A stretch of 64,000 bases of DNA from Endomychus coccineus (GCA_958510875.1 OY294072.1:4446501-4510500); one strand, 5' to 3'. Numbered from the stretch's first letter, positions 47,563 to 61,130 are shown. Program-made: numbers and translations. Notes: generated from the sequence alone by a model not told the origin.

Positions 47563-49228
47563 GTAGAGGATGTGAAACATTTTGATCTAAAATTTTGTAT
47601 GATTTAACGCGACCCCACGCAAAATGTTTGTGTTGGTGTATAAAACTAAAGTCTAAAATTTCTACCTCCTAAATTGACCGCAACCCCTTTTTTTTTTAAC
47701 CTTTTTGGGGTATTTTGGACATTTTTAGGGGAAGTTCGTCAAAAAAAAATTGCTATCTCCAGTTGTATTGGGAATTAAGAAACCAAACTGGAACCGTTTT
47801 ATTATAGATGTTTGAGGAACTCCCAGTTCAAATTTTAAGTTAATCCGACCTCCCCCTTCCTCGCAATAGATATATATGTATACACAAATGCATGGGAACT
47901 TGCGTGACGGCTAACTCGGGCAGTTTCCAATCGATTTAGCTGAAATTTGGACTGAAGATAGGTTTTATGGCTTTAAAACTGCCCTCCAAATTTCAAGTTA
48001 AAATATTGAACTGTTTTTGAAAAATTCGAATTTAATTCAATTTTTTAGCTAATTTTCAAATTGACATATCTCATGTCCTTTTCATCCTATTGACATCTGC
48101 TTGGCGACAAAATGTAGGTATTTGCATATATTTTTACATGGTAATCATCGTTCTTATACTTTATTAGTAATATGATACTATGTTAGGTGATACAGATATT
48201 TTTTTAAACATAAAAAAATCATAAAATGTGCCTGTGAATGCAAACATGCATGTGTAAATACGTGTTAATGTGTTTGTATGTGTGTGTATGTAAGTAAGTG
48301 TACGTGTATGTAAGTGTACGTGTATGTAAGTGTGTGTATATGTATGTGCGCGCGCGTGCCTTATCACGCGTACGTTAGAAAATCACAGAATGGTCTATAT
48401 AATGTACTTGAACACGCCCAATATCCATCTTATAATAATAATAATAACAACAGAACACACATAGCTACATTTAAATGCACGTGTATAATAATTATAGAAT
48501 ACTATAATAAATATGAGGGGTACATATCTGTCTCAGGTATACGACAGATAGATCGTATGTGTAGGGATAAACTATGTATAATACAATGTAGTAAAAACTG
48601 GTCTCTCATCTTCACAATACGATGAATCTGTCGTATACCTGAGACAGATATGTACCCCTCACATTTATTATAGTATTATATAATTATTATACACGTGCAT
48701 TTACAAGGAGCTATGTGTGTTCTGTTGTTATTATTATTATAAGATAGATATTGGGCGTGTTCAAGTATATTATATAGACCATTCTGTGATTTTTTAACGT
48801 ACGCGTGATAAGGCACGCGAGCGCACATACATACATACACACACACACACTTACATACACACATACAAATACATTAACACGTATCTACACATGCATATTT
48901 GCATTCACAAGCACATTTTATGATTTTTTTATGTTAAAAAAAATATCTGTATCATCTAAAATAGTATCATATTGCTAATGAAGTATGAAAACGATGATTA
49001 CCACGTAAAAATATATGCAAATACCTACATTTTGACGCCAAGCAGATGTCAATCGGATGAAAAGGTCATGAGATATCTCAATTTGAAAATTAGCTAAAAA
49101 ATTGACTTAAACTCGAATTTTTCAATAACTATTCATTATTTTAACTTGAAATTTGAAGGGCAGTTTTATGGGCATGACGCCTACCTTCAGTCCAAATTTC
49201 AGCTAAATCGGTTGGAAACTTTTATTTA
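47563..49228. mobile_element. Fold-back insertion present only in copy B
   Basis: Copy A runs uninterrupted at the matching place (about 28,830-29,000). The insertion has a ~360 bp left part, then an inverted repeat: 47923-48562 against 48618-49219, with a loop of about 55 bp. The arms start and end with GTTTCCAATCGATTTAGC and its near complement, contain diverged stretches, and include TG-rich and CA-rich simple repeats (48,250-48,360 and 48,815-48,860). It codes no recognisable protein. It is probably a non-autonomous fold-back-like transposon; target duplication was not identified. Confidence 0.7.
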
Positions 49229-50152
49229 TTTATAATTTTCATACAATTCAAATTTCTTATTCCTTTGCTTTTTCCCTCTAGATCGCTACACAAGATTCCA
49301 CTGGTGGTTACTGCCATATTCAATCAAAATTCTTATATCACATTCACAGTGAGTATTTATCTATATCTATTTCTTGAATAATTTGTTTAACATATTTTCA
49401 TTATAAAATTAATATTAAACGTATCAATCACAATCTTGCATATGTAGTCGTAACTAAATTATTTTATTACTTTTTTGAAACTACAATCAAGCTGTTCCCA
49501 AGACAATCACCTTCCATTGTTGTAATTTTAGAATGATATGAAACTATTAAAAAGTTGTTGCATGTCTATACAGAAATAACAAAGTGATCCATCTCTGACT
49601 GGCCTGGTATTGAGAGAAATGAGTTAGAAGATACTCTGGCGATGAGGGTGCTCTCTTAAAATGTGTCACAGCATAACCATTGCTCTGCATATATGAAAAA
49701 CATAGCTGAAATATATCATTCAAATATGAAAGTAAAATACTTCTATATTGGCAAAAGTTAACAGATTTAACCCATTCCAAAGCGTTCATTATAAATGTTT
49801 TGATATAATAAATGAATTATACACAAAATTGCATCAATGAACCAGAACAGATCACATACTCAAGACGGATGATTCGATATTCAGTTCAGTCATATAACAT
49901 CTGAACTTATTTTTAAAGTGGTACACTTTGAATTCTTTATTCATTTCGTTTTATTTTTCAGCTCAACTGTTACTAAGTTTCAATTTTAGCTCCTCTGATT
50001 GTATACGAAGATTGAGTATCGAGCAAGTTATATATACCTATAGGTAAGTGTGTTGGTGTATATTGTTTTTTTTAAAACACATCCACACAGACGTATACAA
50101 TAATATTTTGCTGTTTATATATTATTACTAAAATCGTTATTTCTGTTTCATA
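49229..50152. other. Upstream region of Helitron gene B, no gene
   Basis: AT-rich sequence collinear with 28,990-29,640 of copy A, including TTATTTATAATTTTCATACAATT at the start and the TATCGAGCAAG...CCTATAGGTAAGTGTG stretch at 50,020-50,050, which resembles a splice donor of a 5' untranslated exon. Promoter not identified. Confidence 0.45.
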
Positions 50153-50504
50153 ATGCCGAGAAAACCAAGATTATCACATAGGAAACCACAGAATACGCAG
50201 CAAAATAATTCTGGAAGGAACGCAAATGGTAATTAATGCAGAACAATCCGTTTTGAATGATTAAACAATCGAATACACATTTATAGATTCCACAAAGAAT
50301 GATGAAATTGTAATACCAAAATTACGGTTGAGGCGTATCACTCAACCTGATGGTACGAAAATTTGGCAAGTTGTGAAAGATGTTGTTGAACTAAATGAAA
50401 GGAAACAACAAACTGAAACTGAACCAGTTGCAGGTCCTTCTAGAACACCAAATATCTCTATGGTCTATGGTAAGTATAAACATCTCAAATTGATCAAACA
50501 CTAT

Positions 50505-50835
50505 TAATTCCAAATCTTACATGTATAAATGAATTGTACAAACATTCATTCAAGTTTTTCTGAATTACAACATTAACTTAATGTGTGTATACTTATATTT
50601 CCAAGTTTCATACAGTCTTAAAAACATTACATTACAAGTATATTAAACTGTACACAAAACCATCAATTAATTGCAAATCTTACATGTATAAATGAATTGT
50701 ACAAACATTGATTCAAGTTATTCTGATAAACATATTACAACATTAACATAATGTGTGTATACTTATATTTTCAAGTTTCAGACAGTTTTACAAATATTAC
50801 ATTACAAGTATATTAAACTGTACAAAAAAAAATCA
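50505..50835 (+). repeat. ~165-bp tandem duplication in intron 2 of copy B
   Basis: CTTACATGTATAAATGAATTG through TATATTAAACTGTACA occurs twice in a row (about 50,514-50,665 and 50,679-50,826). Copy A has one diverged version near 30,400-30,500. Confidence 0.75.
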
Positions 50836-51825
50836 ATTGCAATTATAAATCTGACTCATATATCACATATTAATAGACGATTAGGTGTCAACATTTTATT
50901 TATTTTACACCATTCTCAATCAAACATTAGAAAATTTTATTTCAAAAACATCACATTTTGTGCCATCTGATTTGAATTTAACGACTACTTTGCCCATTAT
51001 TTTTATTCTCTTACACATAATTTGGAACAAATTTGTACCATAATTTCTTAGCTTTCCTTTTCGTCACACAACATATGTAACAAGTCACTATTTTCTGTCA
51101 TATGACATGAAACACCACTGTCTATATACATTCGAATTAATGTAACATTACATTTCAACAAACTACAACAGAGAGTTTTCCAATAAGTTTCAGTTGTTTA
51201 CTTTGTTTAAGTAATCTTCTATTGTATCAAACTTAACCAGCTATATTGAACAACACATGCTTTTATTAATAAACAACCGTTCACAATTAATAATTTGTTA
51301 CATGTATAAATCAATTATTCTGGAAAGTTCAGTTCCAGGATGATGTCCATTATAATAGATGACTTTGATGTAAACAATTTCTTTATCACGTCAAATACAG
51401 AAAACATTTTAATTGGTAGAATAGAATTTAAATTTAATTGATAATTGTTTTTTTTAATAACTTTCATAACAATCTTCTGGCATTAAAATATCAATGTTGA
51501 CAAAATGATCATTACAATATCTTACTATTATCGATTTGTATTTTTTAATTTTCATATTTATATACAAACATTATACTTAATGTGCACATAAAGTCAGCTT
51601 TAATTTTTCTTTTCTAACGCAGATACTACCTCCGATGACGAAATTGTCAACGTCAACAATCGATTATGTATCACTCCAACCACTAAAGATAAAAGACCAA
51701 TGAGAACTGGACCAGGCTTTAGACCTATCGTAAAGAAAGGCAAACCAGTCGCTGTTGCAGTAGAAAATAAGAATAATGCTGCAGGTATGTCTTTTTCAAG
51801 TTTTCTATATAAAATTGCAAAATAT

Positions 51826-53618
51826 TGACCCACATTACCAATTTAATATCGACTACAGGGATATTTCCTCAGGAATTTAAAGTTTAGTCACACCAGTATA
51901 CAAATCTGGAGATAAACAAAAACTCACCAACTATAGACCTATATATCAGTAATCTCAAATTTCTCAAAGATAATAGAACGTATTATTAAAAATAAACTAA
52001 TGATATATTTAGAAAATAACAACTTATTATCAACGAACCAATTTGGTTTTAGAGAAAATAAATCTACTGAGAACGCTATACACCTTTTAACAAATGAGAT
52101 ATGTGACAGCCTAGATAAAGGAGAGCAATGTGCTGCAGTTATTCTTGATCTAGCTAAGGCATTCGATACTGTAAGCCATGAAATACTACTATTAAAAATG
52201 GATAATTTGGGTATTAGAGGCCATTGCAACCACTTATTCAGATCATATTTGACATATAGAACACAAGTCAAAATCGATAACCCTTCAAGCACAAAATTGA
52301 CAATTAACTGTGGCATTCAACAAGGAACTGTCTTGGGCCCTGTTCTATTTTTAATCTACATAAACGATCTACTAAAACTTAATCTAGGCTGTCTCATAAT
52401 CTCATTCGCAGACGACACAGTTATATTTCTCAGAATTACAAATTGGGATACAATAAGGACAAATATAGAAACAGCGATGAAAAGGGTACAACAATGGTTA
52501 GTAAAAAATGTTTTAACTTTAAATCTTCATAAAACTCATTGGTTACCCCTTTTCTTTATATAAAAGCGAACTGCCAGAGTATAAAAGTATAACATTTCAT
52601 AACTGGAATTGCAAATATACCGAAAACTGTGAATGTACAATTAAAAAATAGAATTCTCTGAGAAGACAAAATATCTCGGTATTGAATTAGACAATCATTT
52701 AAAATGGAACTTTCACATTGACATGTTGCTAAAAAAACTAAGGAAACTGTTTTATGTATTTCGAGAACTGAGAACTTTCTTAGCTCTACCAGATTTAAAA
52801 ATGGTATATTTTGCCCTTGCCCAATCGATACTCCAGTACGACATAATAGGATGGGGCAAGAGCATATAGTACAATTATGGATACTCTCAGTAGAACCCAA
52901 AATCAATTACTGAAAATAATACTTCGTAAGTCCTGACGTTTTAGTACAAAATATCTATATAAAATTGCAAACCTACGTAATATTAAACAACTATATATTA
53001 AAACAATTCTAATGAACATCCACAAAAATTCTAGACAACATATATCTCATATATGCAGTACACGTAAAAACTGTAGACTAGATCTTACTATCCCAATAGC
53101 AAAGAAGACGATAGGACGGCGATGTAGCGCATATCTAGGACCAAGATTCTATAACTTATTACCTGATTGATTACGAACCCATGGTAATATAAAAACCATT
53201 AATAAGAAAATAAATTATTATTCATTAACATCTGACATTACAAAATATCTACTATATTCGTCTTAACATACAAGTACTATTACATGCCTCTAAAAATATC
53301 ATTATTTTAACGTGATTTGTACCCTCGCAACCAAATAAATATTGTAATATGTATATATAAGTTTAAACACTGCATTATACTATATTATACACGCACTCCA
53401 AATTGTAACAACAACATTCAAGCACAAGCATTGCTTATATAAATGTTATTGCAAAAAGGTTCTTGCATTCACATTATACTTCCTTCTAAACGATTCTATA
53501 TAAATTTACTATAGTATATAACATAAATACATAATATATGAATCTATGAATGTATATACGTATGAATATAAACCCATATTCAATTTGTAATTATTGGAGA
53601 AATAAAATTTGATTTGAT
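51826..53618 (+). pseudogene. Jockey-like LINE e nested in intron 3 of Helitron B
   Basis: Same LINE and same 3' junction (AATAAAATTTGATTTGATTTGAC, then the acceptor) as LINE d in copy A. It lacks the first ~150 bp present in A. The central RT frame is open over 52000-52563 and includes AKAFDTVSH, IQQGTVLGPVLF and SFADD. Later frames are broken by a frameshift near 52,555, near 52,650 and by stops in the C-terminal block. The orthologous position in both Helitrons shows that the LINE was carried along when the block was copied. Confidence 0.85.
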
Positions 53619-56600
53619 TTGACTTTACAGAGGCAACAGCAGACGTACAAGATCCAATTGTACAAGAGCTGACGGCCGAAGAGCAAAGGCTTATATACGA
53701 GGCTCAACAATTGATTGTTTTAGACAACCGATTAGAGTTTAGACGTCGAAACATGCCCAATCAAATAAACACCTATCTAATCGCTTATTCGGACGATGTT
53801 CATCAACATGGATTGTGACCTTGTGAATTCACCTGTCCCCATTGCGAAGCTATACATTTCCAGGCTGAACAGAATGCTAACGGCCTATACAAAGATTGCT
53901 GTGAATTGGCTAAAGTACAACTTCAGGAACAACAAGACGTTCCAGCACGTCTGTTAGAACTGTACACCGCAAACGGTGAAGAGGCCCGACATTTTCGACA
54001 GAGAAGTATAGCGTACAATAACGCTCTATGTTTTGCCAGTGTATGCGTGAGCGAAATACACAATCCGAATTTCCTTGGAGCCACAGGTTTTTATAAAATT
54101 CAGGGTCAATTTGTACATTACATACATCACGTAAACCCGTTAAGGGGACGTGATCAATATCATGCACAAAATCCAGGTCGTTTGTATTTTTTAGATGCCA
54201 ATACGGCCTTTAACGAGCGAATCGCCGACGCAGAAAATCGAAACTGCAGACCGGCACTATTGCAACAATTAGAGAACTTGATTAGAAACATAAATCCTTT
54301 TGCACAGGCTTACAGCAATCTGCGAGAGGTTGCGGCAGATCGACCCCACGACACGATCACTCTACGATTGTTATAAACACGAAACCGACATATAAACCCA
54401 CCTCTTATAAACGAGGTGGCCGTTATTTTTGAAGGTAATCATCTAGGTGCCATAGAAAATTCTGACCTTAGAGTTTACGTGAGGCAAGGTCAGAGGGTGA
54501 TTCCTCGGCCCATCTCCATTCTCAACAGCAACTGCGATCCTCTATGTTACCCGTTGTTGTTTGCCCACGGCGAGCCAGGTTACGCTTGCAACGTTCCACA
54601 CACCAGAGGACCCGATAAAGTGAGTATGCGAGAGTATTACCTTTACAGGAAAAATTTCAGATCGATAGAGCGAAACAATCAACGCCGTCGCTTTAACGTC
54701 TACATAGACTGCGCTCGATTATCCCACAAGCTGATCGTCGACGCTTACGTAAAAATCGAAAACGAACGCATGGATTTCATACTGAGAAACCAACATTTCC
54801 TACGTGGTGCGGGTTTTAACGACATGGAGGACTATCTCAACGTGCAAGCGAACGAACGAGATTTACCTCTAGGTCGTGTTATTATACTACCTTCTACGTT
54901 TCAGGGATCGCCACGAAACTGCCTCCAAAACTACCAGGACGCCATAGCCATCCTGGCGAAATTCGGCAAACCTGACATGTTTATCACGTTCACGTGTAAT
55001 CCGCAATGGCCCGAGATTAGAGAAAATCTACACGCTGGTCAACAATCTGGCGATCGTCCCGATCTCATAAATAGAGTGTTTCACTTGAAATTGAAGGAAT
55101 TGTTATTGGACATCAACAGACGACACGTGTTTGGTGTAACTACAGCCTTCCTGTACGTGATCGAATTCCAAAAACGAGGTTTACCCCACGCACACATCCT
55201 GATGTGGTTGCGAGAACAAGACAAGTTCAGAGAACCCGAAGACGTAGACCTATTCGTATGTTCCGAGATACCACATCCACAACACGAACGAGAATTATAC
55301 GAAAAGGTTCGTGGTGACATACATTTTTCTCGCTACATTGCAAATTTCAAACAATTTTCCGTTTCAGGTCCAAAGACAAATGATCCACGGCCCCTGTTTT
55401 CTTCTCAACGAACAAGCATTGTGTAGAGGTGAGGACGGCCGATGCACGAAGAAATTTCCCGAAGAATTTTGCGAACAAACAATGTTTGTCGAAAACAGCT
55501 ATCCACAATACCGTAGAAGAAACGACGGTAGAACGATTCGGAAGGCTCGAGCGGTACTAGACAATCGTCACGTAGTTCCGTATAACAAATACCTACTAAA
55601 CAAATACGACTCCCACGTTAACGTTGAAATATGTTCGTCACTTAGAAGTTTGAAATACATCTTCAAGTATGTGTATAAGGGTTATGACAATGTACGAGTT
55701 GAATTGCATCGTGAACATATGGACGACGGTAAGTTATTTTTCTTATTACATAATCGATTCATCAATTTTTTGATTCGATTACAGGTGGTGAAGCTTTGGT
55801 ACACAATGAAGTTGAAACGTACGTAGACCAAAGATACGTTTCGATAAACGAGGCGGATTGGCGAATTAACGCTTTCCCTATGCACGAAAAAAGTCACGCC
55901 ATTTACAGATTGGACGTGCACCTGCGAAACCAGCAATATATCTATTTCCGTCAAGGTAACGAAGAAGCGGCTGCGAATCTAGCCAGACAAAGGAACACAA
56001 CGTTGACGGCATGGTTACAGTTGAACGTAAACGATCATCATGCCAGACAGTTCCTTTATCAAGAAATTCCACTGCATTACGTCTTCAATAAGACTGATTT
56101 CAGATGGACACGAAGGCAACAAGGTGCCGACAAAATCATACCTAGAATTTACAACGTATCTCCAAGAAATAAAGAGACGTTCTATCTACGAATGTTACTA
56201 TTACACGTACGTGGTGCTACATCTTTCGCCGACATGAGAACGGTAAGAAATTTGGCAATTTTACGTTCGATTCGTTGGTAACATATTTTTCTCTCATTCC
56301 CCAACAGGTGAACGACATAGTTCACGATACGTTTGAGGCGGCATGTAGAGCACGTAACATTCTACAAGACAACGGCGAATATCGTCGTTGTTTAGAAGAA
56401 GCCAGACTCCAACAAATGCCCAGGCAGATGAGAGTCATGTTTGCAATGATGCTGTTGAACTGCAACTTGACGAACGCAAACGAGTTATGGCAACAATTCA
56501 AGTCGTACATCTACGAAGACCATACGCGGCGCGGCGATAACGCCAACACGGCCGAAATCAAAGCGCTCAGACACATTATGACGATCTTACGAGCGAACGA

Positions 56601-58239
56601 CAGACACATAGAAGAGTTCGAAATCGCGTTACCGCACAATATACAAGATGCAATAATGATTAACGATGAAGGTAACGATGACGAACACATAATGGCACAC
56701 GTCGATGATCTCGAACGCGATATCGTGAACGAGATGAATCTAAACGACGAACAGAGGGCGGTTTTCGACGCTGTCGTCGAAACCGTCGCAGATCCCCTCC
56801 GTCAACCGAGATTGTTCTACGAAGACGGACCAGGCGGCACCGGAAAAACGTTTCTCTACAACGCCATCATTTCGAAGCTGACGAGAGAAAACGTATCAGT
56901 GCTAGCAACCGCGTGGACCGGCATAGCGTCCACGCTCCTGAAAACCGGTAGAACGGTACATTCCACTTTCCAATTACCTGTACCGACAATCGAAACGTCC
57001 ACTTCTGCATTCACTCCGCAGAACGGACAACGATTCGTCCACGTTTCGGCGATAATTATAGACGAAATATCGATGGCAAGCAAATACGCTCTCCATTGTA
57101 TCGACGAAATGTTGAAAAATATTTGCGGCGACGGACGACCGTTCGCCAACAAGGTTATCATCCTCGGTGGTGACTTTAGACAACTGTTACCGATAGCGCC
57201 AGGTACTGGTGGTTCCGGTCCAAGTTTCAACTTGTGCGTTAAACGAAGTCCCCTATGGGAGAGATTCCACAGAATGTCGTTGGTTCACAACGTTCGAGCG
57301 AATCCAGACGAAAACGAATTCAAAGAGTGGCTGCTTCGCATCGGCAACGCCACAGAGAAGTAAGTTTAATAACTGGTTGTTTCTTTGTGACACGTTCTAC
57401 AGTGATTGATATATTTTTTTTCTTACAGTCAATTAGCCGTAGAAAGGCAATTACCTCCGGAGTACGTGTCCATACCGGCTAGATGTTTGGTACGAGACGT
57501 GGTAACCGAGATCTACGGCGAACATGTAAACGTCGATGACGAGACGCTACAGCAAAAGGTCATCCTTTGTCCAAAAAACGACAGTTGCGATGAATTAAGC
57601 GAACGCATCCTCAACAGAGCCAGGCGTACGCAAGCAAACGGAATCGCTATAGCACAGCCGATCCGAACCTACATGAGCGCCGACTCTGTAGTTGACGAAA
57701 ACGAAGAGGTAAACTTTCCGGTCGAATTCTTAAACACCGTGAAATCAGGTACCCTACCGCCACATCAATTGAAGATTTGCGAAGGTAGTATAGTTATTTT
57801 ATTGAGAAACTTGGCCATAGACCAAGGTTTATATAACGGAACTCGATTACAAATCGTTCGTATGCTCGATAACTTCTTGCATGCGAAGATTGTTTCAGGT
57901 GGTAGAGTGAACGACGAAGTGTTCATTCCCAGAATGGATCTAACGACGACCGCAGATCGAAACATTCCGTTTCAGCTAAAACGACGTCAGTTTCCGATCA
58001 AGTTGGCGTTCGCAATGACGATCAACAAGGCGCAAGGTCAGACCTTCGACAAAGTAGGTATCTATCTACCACAACCAGTTTTCGCACACGGTATGCTTTA
58101 CGTAGCTTTATCGAGAGCACGATCCTACGACGCCGTGAAAATACAAATAGACGAAACTAGGACTCAAGGTAAATTATTACGGGCCCACAGCCCAGATGTT
58201 TTTACAAAAAATATAGTCTATATGGACGCCTTACGTTGA

Positions 58240-59043
58240 TGTGATAATCGTCGTTTCAACGGTGACAAATGTTGATTTATTTGAAATTGTAATCCATGTT
58301 GTTTTTTATAAACGATCGAAACGTGATATTATTTGCTCTTATATACAATGTAAATACAATTAGATTCGGACGTATGCAAGAACGCGTGCTCACGAAGCCG
58401 TTATGTATAAGCAATACACATATGTTTCGGATTGAAAGTATAGACATTGTACATATTTGTGAAACGTGTACGTTTCGTTTGGATTATTTACCGCATCACA
58501 CGACACAAATTTCAAATTTACTAACATTCGTTACATTGATTTTTAGTAAATTGCAATAGAGTTTGAAAATCTATCAAATTATAATAATAGTGGAGTTATC
58601 CTGATTCGTTAAGGCTAACGTTGAGAATTGACTTATCTCGAACGGAAATTCACTCAAAAAACTTTGATAGAAACTTTCAAACGAGGTTAATAGGATTTAC
58701 ATTTCGATGTAAATGAAATATCACCTGAAATGATATTAACGAACACGGTATTTGATATTTTTCAAAATTCAAAGTACATATAATTATTAACGACAATTTG
58801 TAATATCAATCGATATTATTGAAAGATATCAAATCCAAGCTGTCTACCTTCCCGTGGTGTGTTTGTCCATAAAAATAATTGTTAATTACATTCTTATCAA
58901 ATTCTTTTTCATTAGAAAATATGTATTTCAATAAGAATTATTCGAAAACTTAAAATAACAATTATTTTCAGCCAAAGTACAGCTATTTTATCATCTATCG
59001 ATTATTAATATTTTCTTATTGATCATTTCCAACTTTCTTTTAG
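58240..59043. other. Downstream flank of Helitron gene B, no gene
   Basis: Single copy of the sequence that is tandemly duplicated in A (38,417-39,140), then AT-rich sequence shared with 39,141-39,657. A Helitron 3' hairpin with CTRR end was looked for and not found. Confidence 0.5.
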
Positions 59044-59169
59044 ATGTTCATCAAAGAAAAACAATCTCCACTGAACACACAAGTCTACAAAAACAAACAA
59101 GTAGATGAAAATCATATTCCATATACATTTATTATTGTTATATTATGTACGTTGTTGTATTTTTTTTAA
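59044..59169 (+). CDS. Short ORF with one membrane segment, copy B (41 aa)
   Basis: Counterpart of 39658-39801. It starts right after CAACTTTCTTTTAG and reads MFIKEKQSPLNTQVY, then a Lys/Asn-rich part and the same IPYTFIIVILCTLLYFF membrane segment, then TAA. The length is unchanged up to that stop, while copy A reads six codons further because of a downstream deletion. Coding status unproven. Confidence 0.35.
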   Translation: MFIKEKQSPLNTQVYKNKQVDENHIPYTFIIVILCTLLYFF

Positions 59170-59440
59170 ATTAATAAAAATTACATATCTATAGATACTT
59201 TTGACATTGACATAGTGTAAAAATTTTTTAATTTTCGAAAGTTGAATAATTAAACAACAATTTAAAAAAAAATGATGTATAACATTCAATTTACAATCAT
59301 TAATATTAACAAATTCCTTCACCTCACTTTACCATTACAAAAGCGTAATAGCTCCTACCTTTGAATATATCCCACAGTATGGTTGAATAATTTCCAATTG
59401 CTTCAGAATAGTAACAAACGATACTCGGTTAACAATTGAT

Positions 59441-60050
59441 TACAAGATTCAAGTAATTGTTGCAGTAAGTATATTTAAATTCTTTCTTAATGGGTGAGAG
59501 TTTTGAAGAAGTTAATACATGTTGCCGTTCAGTCCATGAACTTATAAAATACAAACAAGACTCCTTACATTTCACAATTTTCCTGCATACACAAAAAATG
59601 AACGGTTTTCTATAGGGTACCTGCCGCTGCTTACTTTGAATAGGTAGTTGTAGTAAATATAGGTGATAGGTACTTTCGAAGAAATAGAGTTATCTTCATT
59701 CAAATAATTAATGAAAATGATACTCGATTAACATTGGTAACTACTTTTGAACAATACATGTTGCCTTTCAGTCGATAAACTAATACAAATTTTATATTCT
59801 TTTCTTTGAAATTGAATGATACAAGAACACATGTTACTTTTCAACAAGTTGATACACTTGCACTTCACAACCAATGACTAAAGTAAAACAAAGTTCTTTT
59901 AAATCCAGCCAAGTGGTTGTACACCGACTTCATTGATTGAATTATATAACCTATAAATGTCAAAGTGACATATGATCTATACCATAGAATAACTTGTGAC
60001 ACGTGCTAATAGTAACATTTTCTATAAACCCGACAAGCTAGCGAATGTTC
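59441..60050. repeat. R-repeat upstream module, no gene
   Basis: Contains AACGGTTTTCTATAGGGTACC (59,600), the ATTATATAACCTATAAATGTCAAAGTGAC module (59,940) and AATAACTTGTGACACGTGC, as upstream of R1, R2 and R5. Confidence 0.6.
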
Positions 60051-61130
60051 ACTTTGAACCTTTTAGGAGGTGGTGATAGCCACAAACCGGCTCGAAAACT
60101 TTTGAAACAGTTAATTTTGGTTAAATAAACGGTTTTCTATAAGGATGATATATTATAACGTTAGCACAAATAACGAAATGGCATTCAAAGTATAGATTGT
60201 ATGGTTTTAATACTAACAATTGGGCTTTGCAGAATACGTATATAAAAAGAATCAAGGTAGGATTAAAGTTCAATAATGAAATACTCCCATTTACTCAGTT
60301 GTTCCTTGCATTATATCTATGTAACCTACAACTGGCAGAGTGACGTCTGTCATCGTGACAACCTAAAGGTGCCTGTAAGCCTCACATAAAGGTTACCACG
60401 CACTATCCGACTAAACCCTCAAAAAGGCGTTGCACATAAAAAACTGTTAACAGCGGGGCGTAGCCCGTAAAATCAGCTAACTAGAATGAGCGACAGTTTA
60501 AGTTGGTGCACAAGTTACCAAAAATCAAACTAGGAATATGAACCCGACAAGCGAGCGAAGCGAGCCTGGAAAATTGTCGAAATGTTAACTTTGATCCTTT
60601 TAGAAGGTGGTGATAGCCACAAACCGGCTCGAAAACGGTTTTGAAATAGTTAATTTTGGTTAAATAAACGGTTTTCTATAAGGATGTTATATTATAACGT
60701 TAGCACAAATAACGAAATGGCATTCAAAGTATAGATTGTATAGTTTCAATACAACAATTGGGCTTTGCAGAATATGTTTATAGAAAGAATCAAGGTAGGA
60801 TTAAAATTCAATAATGAAATACTCCCATTTACTCAGTTGTTCCTTGCATTATATCTATGTAACCTACAACTGTCAAGTTGACGTTTGTCCAAGTGACAAC
60901 CTAAAGGTGCCCATACGCCTCACATAAAGGTTACCACGCACTATCCGACTAAACCCTCAAAAAGGCGTTGCACATGAAAACAACTGTACGTCAGCGGGGC
61001 GTAACTTAGCGGGGCGTAGCACAGCGGGGCGTAGCCCGTAAAATCAACTAGTCGGTATTAGAATAAGCGGCTTATTAGGTTGGTGTCAAAGTTACTAAAA
61101 ATGTAACTAGGAATATGCGATTTTCACCGT
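60050..61130 (+). repeat. ~542-bp tandem duplication of a short R unit
   Basis: GGTGGTGATAGCCACAAACC through TAAATAAACGGTTTTCTATAAGG and the following CAAATAACGAAATGGCATTC...ATATCTATGTAACCTACAACTG occur at 60,050-60,330 and again at 60,592-60,870, in the same orientation. This makes two short deleted R units in front of R9. Confidence 0.8.

Larger units (their letters stand above)
50153..58239 (+). pseudogene. Helitron Rep/Pif1-helicase gene, copy B (8 exons, two nonsense codons)
   Basis: Exons are 50153-50228, 50287-50469, 51623-51784, 53631-55306, 55368-55728, 55785-56242, 56308-57359 and 57429-58239. They sum to 4,779 nt, exactly 1,593 codons, which supports every boundary. A basic leader (exons 1-3) precedes a Cys/His-rich segment CEFTCPHCEA. 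The HUH motif GLPHAHILMWL follows (about 55,180-55,212), then the tyrosine motif KYIFKYVYKG (about 55,650) and the Pif1 helicase with GPGGTGKTF (about 56,830), IIIDEISM, GGDFRQLLPI, INKAQGQTF and LYVALSRA. The only visible breaks are TGA at 53816-53818 (a Gly codon in A) and TAA at 54374-54376 (a Gln codon in A). The helicase half is open. Copies A and B break at different places, so both came from an intact parent. Confidence 0.85.
45752..59440 (+). repeat. Duplicated Helitron block, copy B
   Basis: This block aligns collinearly with 26,637-39,985. It differs by the 1.65-kb insertion at 47,563-49,228, a shorter intron 2, a shorter nested LINE, and the absence of the two tandem duplications of copy A. 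The Helitron exons are highly similar to A at the DNA level; the small gene is not. Confidence 0.8.

Noticed and set aside
48250..48860. Possible CRISPR-like or regular array
   Set aside because: Only simple TG/CA repeats in inverted arms; no spaced repeats, and the window is eukaryotic.
48164..48864. ORFs rich in Cys/Val/Tyr or Thr/His on both strands
   Set aside because: They are translations of TG/CA simple repeats in the arms of the fold-back element.
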